From Tethya wilhelma (taxonomy: Eukaryota > Porifera > Demospongiae > Tethyida > Tethyidae), in contig CAXIPT010000001.1 of NCBI GenBank assembly GCA_964030475.1, positions 24,511,448 through 24,575,447 of the forward strand: 64,000 nt of DNA, read 5' to 3'. Shown here one piece after another: positions 59,109 to 64,000 of this stretch. A model generated the notes under the pieces. The model ran no database searches. It saw only the letters and a list, made by a program, of their open reading frames with translations, and had not been told where the DNA came from. Every line of letters begins with the position of its first letter. Position 1 is the stretch's first letter. The position numbers and the translations under genes are program-made.

Positions 59109-60963
59109 TCAGTGAGTAGGGATGGACTCTGACCCCTCATCCTGATCAGTGCGTGCTCTCTTTGACCTATGACCTGTTCCCGCGGTCTTCTTCCCTCGGC
59201 TGGAGGTGTGTCCACTGGCCCCGCCCCCTCCAGGAGGGTGCTGGGCATTAAGACGAGGGTTCACATATCTACAGGATAGAGATATAATGTAATGGTGAAA
59301 AGTGGCATAAATTTATTTTAATGAATCATGCATTGTACATAATAAAATTAGCACCCATCCATGCCGCGGGTATACGAACAAGGCTATAAATTATTATGTT
59401 TGACACATGCAAAAAAAAATTTAACAATCACTTTGAGTTGGACACAAGCAAAGCATGCTCATTTGGATACTCGAGAAAATCAAAATACTTATACTTACCT
59501 ACACTCATATATAACTATCTATAATTTTACCAAGAGTGTATTAAGGAGAGTACGCAACTACATACATGAAGTATTGCACACACGTTTGACTGAATGACAT
59601 CACAATCCTTGTAAGTTAAGTGGGTGTCAAATGTGAATATCATTAAAGCAAAGACAGGTGTGTATACCAGCTAGCAAGTTTGATGATATTCACATTTGAC
59701 ACCCACTTAACTTACAAGGATTGTGATGTCATTCAGTCAAAACGTGTGTGCAATACTTCATGTATGTAGTTGCGTACTCTCCTTAATACACTCTTGAATT
59801 TACACATTGTAAATGTATCAATGGTTACCATAGTACCACCCACCTTGTGACTGTGGAGACTCCATCCACAAACTTGGTCTTGAAGAGGACGTTGGCGTTG
59901 TTGAACATCCCGTCCTTGAGAGACACCACGATGAACTGGGAGTGGCTGAAGTGGGATCGCAGCATCTGTCCGATGTTCTGGGTGTGAGAGAGATCAAGAG
60001 CAGCGTCCACCTCGTCCAGGATGTAGACTGGAGCCGGCTTGAAGAGGAGGAGAGAAAGAATGAGAGAGAGGGCCACCAGGGACCTGCAAGAGAGAGAGAG
60101 TGTATGTGGGAGGTAGTGAGGGAAACCAGATAGAATAAAAAGCATTAGTACAGCACAATCCAGGAATGGTGAAACTGAGTGAGATTACTAGCTATACAGA
60201 AACTTGTCTTTAAGTTTGTGTCTGGAAAACTATTATAAAACCTGAATGTGATAATTCTACTCCCGATCAAATCATGCATGGAGACCGCATGGAAACCATA
60301 TGGAAATGCAGTCCAGCAATTAAACTATCATGCCTGATGGTGTTGTAGCTACAGGTTCGTATCCCTGACCTTTGGCCTCCAGAGAGTTCTTGTAGACTTT
60401 CCTTCCACACGCCTCCAAAGCCGACCTTCACCTCCAGCCCCTCCAGGACAGACTGGCCCTCAGGGGGTGAGAGACGGGCACTGGCGCCAGGCAACAAGGT
60501 GCTGAAGATGGAACCAAAGTCCTGTATGTGTGCCCAGAGAATGCACAAAGTGGTAAAGTTTGAGTGAAATTTAAAGTATCCAGAGCTAATGTAACATATC
60601 TTGAGAAAAAAAAAATAGTTAAAAGAGTCAAGTTAAAATTCTTGTGCCTAAGTACTTGGAACTCTTCAACAGAGTTTAGCGATTAACAAGAACAAGAATA
60701 TAGTTCTACCAGCAATCAATCACTAGCTCGCACACTAGTTATTATCTTGGGGTATTCAAGCTTACATATGGCCACATAGATTCGTGAATTCAAGTAACCT
60801 AGGTGTGTGTCATCTTCCTACCTTGTTGACTCTGTCGTAAGCCTCTCTGAGAGCTTCGTTCTTCTTCTGGTCCAACTCAGCGATGAGCTCGGCTATCTTT
60901 GTCTTGTCTTTCTCAACAATCCCCTTCTTCTTCACTAGATCATTGTACTAGAGTGGTGGTGGC

Positions 60964-61003
<40 letters not shown>

Positions 61004-62464
61004 GTGTGTGTGTGTGTGTAAATGACAGTTTTTATAGTGCACAGCTAGCGTACAATATCACTGAAAGTTGGTTGCGTATAAAGTTCCATTCTGTACCTTT
61101 TCTTCAGCTTTTCCCAGCATGTTCATGGCCCTCATGTTGACATTCTTGCTAAGCTTATCCTACAGCAAAACATTACAGGAGGATGAATGTATAAGCTACA
61201 CTGTAGCTACATAGTATGCTCTTCCTTCAAGTGCCACTACAATACTGTGTACATGTGGTGTGCTATATTTGGAACACATGCATGTCCTACAGTCTCATTC
61301 CCATACAGACACTCACAGGAAGAGAGACTCAGAATGAGACTAGCATACATACATACATGGACATGATAAAGTTGTATGTACTGTACCTTCTGTTCTTGGA
61401 GTTTGGTTAGTTTCCTTGTTGTCTCTTTTGGGTCGTTGGCCTCAAAGTCATAGGCCGTGTCCTTCTGTCCAAAGTACTGCCTGTCAGTGGCTATCCAATC
61501 ATACTTTGAGAGGAGAGCCTCAACCTGAGAATCAAGCAAATGGTCTTATCAACCCCAAACCTAAAGAAACTCTCCTAATGTTTGCTTATAGGCAAGTATC
61601 TAGTAAATTGGCAAAAGAATGAGCCATTCAGGTGCCTATAGCCTTGAGAACTAGGCTACAACTCTGCTCCAATGCCAGTGAGTTCCTTAGCTCAGTGGTA
61701 AGAGTATTTGACTAGAATTCGAAAGACCTGGGTTCAAATCCCAGCTAGATCTACCCTTTGATATTTCATATGTGTATGTGTGCATCTCCCCTCACCCTCT
61801 GTCCTGCCTCTCGGCTGTCCTTATTGTACTTCCCGATCTTGTGCTCCAGTTCCTTCATCTTGAGGCCACACTCCACCTTCTCCTTCTCCTTCTGGCGTCT
61901 CTCCACCTCGTATTTTTGAATCTCCTTGTTCCTCTCACGAAGAGCTGACTTTTGCTCGTCCAATTCCTTCTTGGCCGATTTTAGCACAGACTGAGTAGAA
62001 CAAATAGTGACAAGGAAGACCAATGGTTACCAAAGAAAACCAATAGTGACCAATACTAAAACCATTCATTGGTGTATACAAAAAGACAAGACAATGAAAT
62101 TGTCATGCATGGCTGACTACTCTGTAGTATCATACTATGGGTTGGGTGGGACAAATAGTGATAATCAAGGACCAATGGTTACCAAAGAAGACCAAATGTT
62201 ACCAAAAAAGTTCAATAGTGACCAATATCATAACCTAGTGACAATGCTTGCACTGGTCTTACTGGCACAAGGCTCAACGGTCAATGTAATACAAAGCAAT
62301 GAGGAAAAGTACATACATAATGCAATGAACCAAGCCTACTGGCACTTGAGAGTGGTGCCAAAGGCTTGTTCAAACTTGCTTCTCACCTTGGCTTCAGAGT
62401 GTTTCTCTGTGTGCTCTTCAAGACGAGCTGTCTTCTCAGCAATGGTAGCAGCACACGTCTCAAG
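59109..62464 (-). CDS. SMC2: SMC2 (condensin ATPase subunit), C-terminal part
   Basis: Nine exons read on the minus strand: 62464-62387, 61990-61796, 61524-61387, 61159-61097, 60947-60822, 60521-60370, 60083-59844 and 59268-59109 are eight with agreed phases; a ninth further 5' was not found. They give about 383 aa: coiled coil, then [43 protein letters not shown], the signature LSGGQR, Walker [21 protein letters not shown] and [15 protein letters not shown], all typical of SMC2 rather than SMC4. Condensin compacts chromosomes in the nucleus. The tail ([18 protein letters not shown]) is basic. The N-terminal ATPase half, hinge and most of the coil are absent from this window. Confidence 0.9.
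59531..59796. mobile_element. Foldback element with about 113-bp near-perfect inverted arms
   Basis: The left arm 59531-59643 (CAAGAGTGTATTAAGGAGAG start) and right arm 59683-59796 are complementary with essentially a one-base indel, separated by about 39 bp. It lies within the last SMC2 intron. The near identity implies a young or conversion-maintained hairpin. Confidence 0.85.
60970..61019. repeat. GT microsatellite
   Basis: GT repeat in an SMC2 intron. Confidence 0.9.
61683..61752 (+). mobile_element. tRNA-like sequence (SINE head or tRNA pseudogene)
   Basis: Good A box (TAGCTCAGTGGTAAGAG), B box (GGTTCAAATCC), a TpsiC stem CTGGG/CCCAG and an anticodon stem TTTGA/TCGAA with loop CTAGAAT (anticodon AGA if real). 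The acceptor stem does not pair (AGTTCCT against CTAGATC), so it is more likely a SINE head or pseudogene than a working tRNA. It lies in an SMC2 intron. Confidence 0.5.
62001..62238. repeat. Two-copy direct repeat
   Basis: The series CAAATAGTGA, ACCAATGGTTACCAAAGAA, CAATAGTGACCAATA occurs at 62001-62064 and again at 62152-62238 with small changes. Intronic in SMC2. Confidence 0.7.
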
Positions 62465-62915
62465 CTGAAAGAGAGAAGAATGGATGGTCATGTTAGTAGT
62501 ACTATGAGACGTATGTACACAAAAAATGGATATACTGAACATTACTGCTTAATGTATTTTGCTCCATAAACTATAACTTATAGTTTATAGAGCAGAGTGT
62601 ATGCAAATACTAGGCAATGTTTATACTTGTGTGAGATTTAGAAGTAGGTTGCTGTTAGGATGCATGAAGCTTGCTTGTTCTAAGGCACACCTCTTTCACA
62701 AAACTGATAACAAGGGTAGTATGTGTGTTACACTACAGTTACACTACTATCAAATCTCCCATCCAAATACAGTGTACGGGTGTACTTGGACTCACTGTTG
62801 AAAAACTAATTGTACTACACAATGCCTTATTCTGCCAAGTATGATCGTCACCATTCTATACTTATCAATAACAAAGCAACTGGAGATCACAGCTGAATGA
62901 ATTAGTGAAGAAACA

Positions 62916-64000
62916 ATGTTGCTTTGTCTTGTCATTTTGTGCTCTCTCTTACAGCTTGGTCAGCCTCAGAGCCAGTGTACTAGAGAGGTGAAATCACTGA
63001 AGGAACAGCTACAAGCAGAGCTGAGAGAAGCTGTAAGAGATGCCATCAACACTAGCCTCACCAGAGAAGACATTGTAGAACTCCTTGAAGACAAAGCCAC
63101 AAAGAAAGATGTCTTCAAACTCAAAGACGAGTTCTCTGCAGGAACTAACTTCATGAAGGAAAACCAGAATTCAACGATTGAAGGTATTCGTCGTTTCATT
63201 CATAACGTAACTGCCACAAAGGAAGACATCCAGGCACTTAGAGAGAAAGTGGCCAAGGAAAACCAACTTGTGACTCGCACGCTGTTGGTCGATCAGAGTG
63301 TAAAGAGAAATGAACTCGTTGATATACTGGACGAGAAAGCTACCAAGAAGGGTGTTCGTAAAAGGGCTGATGAAGTGGTCGAAACTCTCAATGTTAGCGT
63401 TGCAACTGGAAACAAACATCTTATGGAAACTCTCCATGAGATTGTTGAAATGCAAGAAGGAATTAAAAATGCTACCACAAAAATTGGTCTTGATTTCTCC
63501 TCAGCACAGACATGTGTAACGAGAGCAGAACTGGCCAGTGAAATACAATCCCTCACACAACTTGTAACCAACAATACAGAAATGTTGCAAGAACTTGTCG
63601 GGAAACAAGAAGCACAGGGAACATACAACAATCCTGCCTCCTCTTGTAAGAAGATTCCACGAGGAAATCCATCTGGGTACTACTGGATTCAGTCTTTGAC
63701 CAGTTCAAAGACTCCAGTGAAACAGCTCTACTGCGATGTGGAAAGAGGGTGGATGAGAATCACAAACCTTGATATGACCGACTCTAATCAGCAATGTCCA
63801 ATAGGATTTAGACTTGTATCCTCTCCACGTCGTTCGTGTGGTGTGCCTCAACGGGGATGTACATCAATCACATATTCGGTCCATGGTGTAGTATATTCAA
63901 AAGTGTGTGGAAGAGTGACTGGCTACCAAAAAGGATCCCCAGATGGATTTGTTGCAGGTCGTACTATTGACAGTGGCTATGTCGATGGCGTAAGTCTCAC
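62916..64000 (+). CDS. Secreted coiled-coil / fibrinogen-like protein (runs off window)
   Basis: An open frame of 361 codons without a stop. ATG at 62916 gives a signal peptide (MLLCLVILCSLLQLG); a strong acceptor-like TCTCTCTTACAG lies inside it, so an alternative exon start at 62955 is possible. Residues about 25-225 are helical with internal repeats (LLEDKATKKDVFKLKDEF and ILDEKATKKGVRKRADEV, about 80 residues apart). From about 240: SCKKIPRGNPSGYYWIQ, PVKQLYCDVERGWMRI, CPIGFR, RSCG, GCTSITYSVHG, YSKVCGRVTGYQKGSPDGF, TIDSGYVDGVSLT. The first part is a short fibrinogen-type start; the rest matches a Cys-rich module I associate with sponge and coral secreted proteins. Probable extracellular oligomeric lectin-like protein (inferred). 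Confidence 0.8.
   Translation, partial: MLLCLVILCSLLQLGQPQSQCTREVKSLKEQLQAELREAVRDAINTSLTREDIVELLEDKATKKDVFKLKDEFSAGTNFMKENQNSTIEGIRRFIHNVTATKEDIQALREKVAKENQLVTRTLLVDQSVKRNELVDILDEKATKKGVRKRADEVVETLNVSVATGNKHLMETLHEIVEMQEGIKNATTKIGLDFSSAQTCVTRAELASEIQSLTQLVTNNTEMLQELVGKQEAQGTYNNPASSCKKIPRGNPSGYYWIQSLTSSKTPVKQLYCDVERGWMRITNLDMTDSNQQCPIGFRLVSSPRRSCGVPQRGCTSITYSVHGVVYSKVCGRVTGYQKGSPDGFVAGRTIDSGYVDGVSL

Noticed and set aside
61683..61752. Functional tRNA-Ser (AGA)
   Set aside because: The acceptor stem does not pair and serine tRNAs need a long variable arm, which is absent.

Overview
The window looks like an invertebrate animal genome, most likely a demosponge. Genes have short GT-AG introns. 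Domain combinations are metazoan (PTB adaptor, TIR, Death, SRCR). Multi-copy single-exon accessory genes are interspersed with small inverted-repeat elements and long CA/GT microsatellites. The sponge assignment is an inference; no marker gene fixes the species. Isolated Ns at 1866, 2669, 48856 and 57550 and an N run at 20573-21490 mark assembly joins, several of which cut genes.

Layout. 1-2788: microsatellites, a TIR-domain gene fragment and a duplicated copy of the first two exons of the next gene. 2790-10205 (+): a DPF-rich PTB endocytic adaptor. 10416-11501 (+): an intronless HEPN-like protein. 11502-13952: intergenic, with a roughly 0.9 kb inverted-repeat element and a two-copy tandem repeat. 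13953-19411 (+): a 12-exon Roco protein with kelch, ankyrin, Roc-COR, zinc ribbon and Death regions. 19620-24939 (-): a CCDC24-like gene whose first intron contains kinase-kelch gene 1 (22445-24601, +). 25307-36428 (+): a Ser/Pro-rich protein of unknown family.

36721-39284 (-): a kelch tail relic followed by kinase-kelch gene 2, head-to-head with an orphan signal-peptide exon (39478). 40996-41161 (+): guanylate kinase exon 1; the last guanylate kinase exons appear only at 57551-58818. Between them lie a kinase-less kelch pseudogene (46083-47251, -) head-to-head with a secreted SRCR gene (47440, +), a second SRCR gene (-, 50474 to 48970) head-to-head with kinase-kelch gene 4 (50680-52785, +), and a large intronless polytopic receptor-like protein (53820-56651, +). 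59109-62464 (-): the C-terminal third of SMC2. 62916-64000 (+): a secreted coiled-coil plus fibrinogen-like protein running off the window.

Two themes stand out. The first is a repeated divergent module: a protein kinase-coiled coil-kelch gene sharing a roughly 150-200 bp intergenic region with a signal-peptide/SRCR gene, seen in three states of preservation. The second is that intronless accessory genes sit inside, or interrupt, genes for conserved proteins (CCDC24-like, guanylate kinase, SMC2). Together with the kelch-Roco-Death gene and the TIR fragment, the locus looks rich in candidate sensing and innate-immunity proteins; that role is inference.
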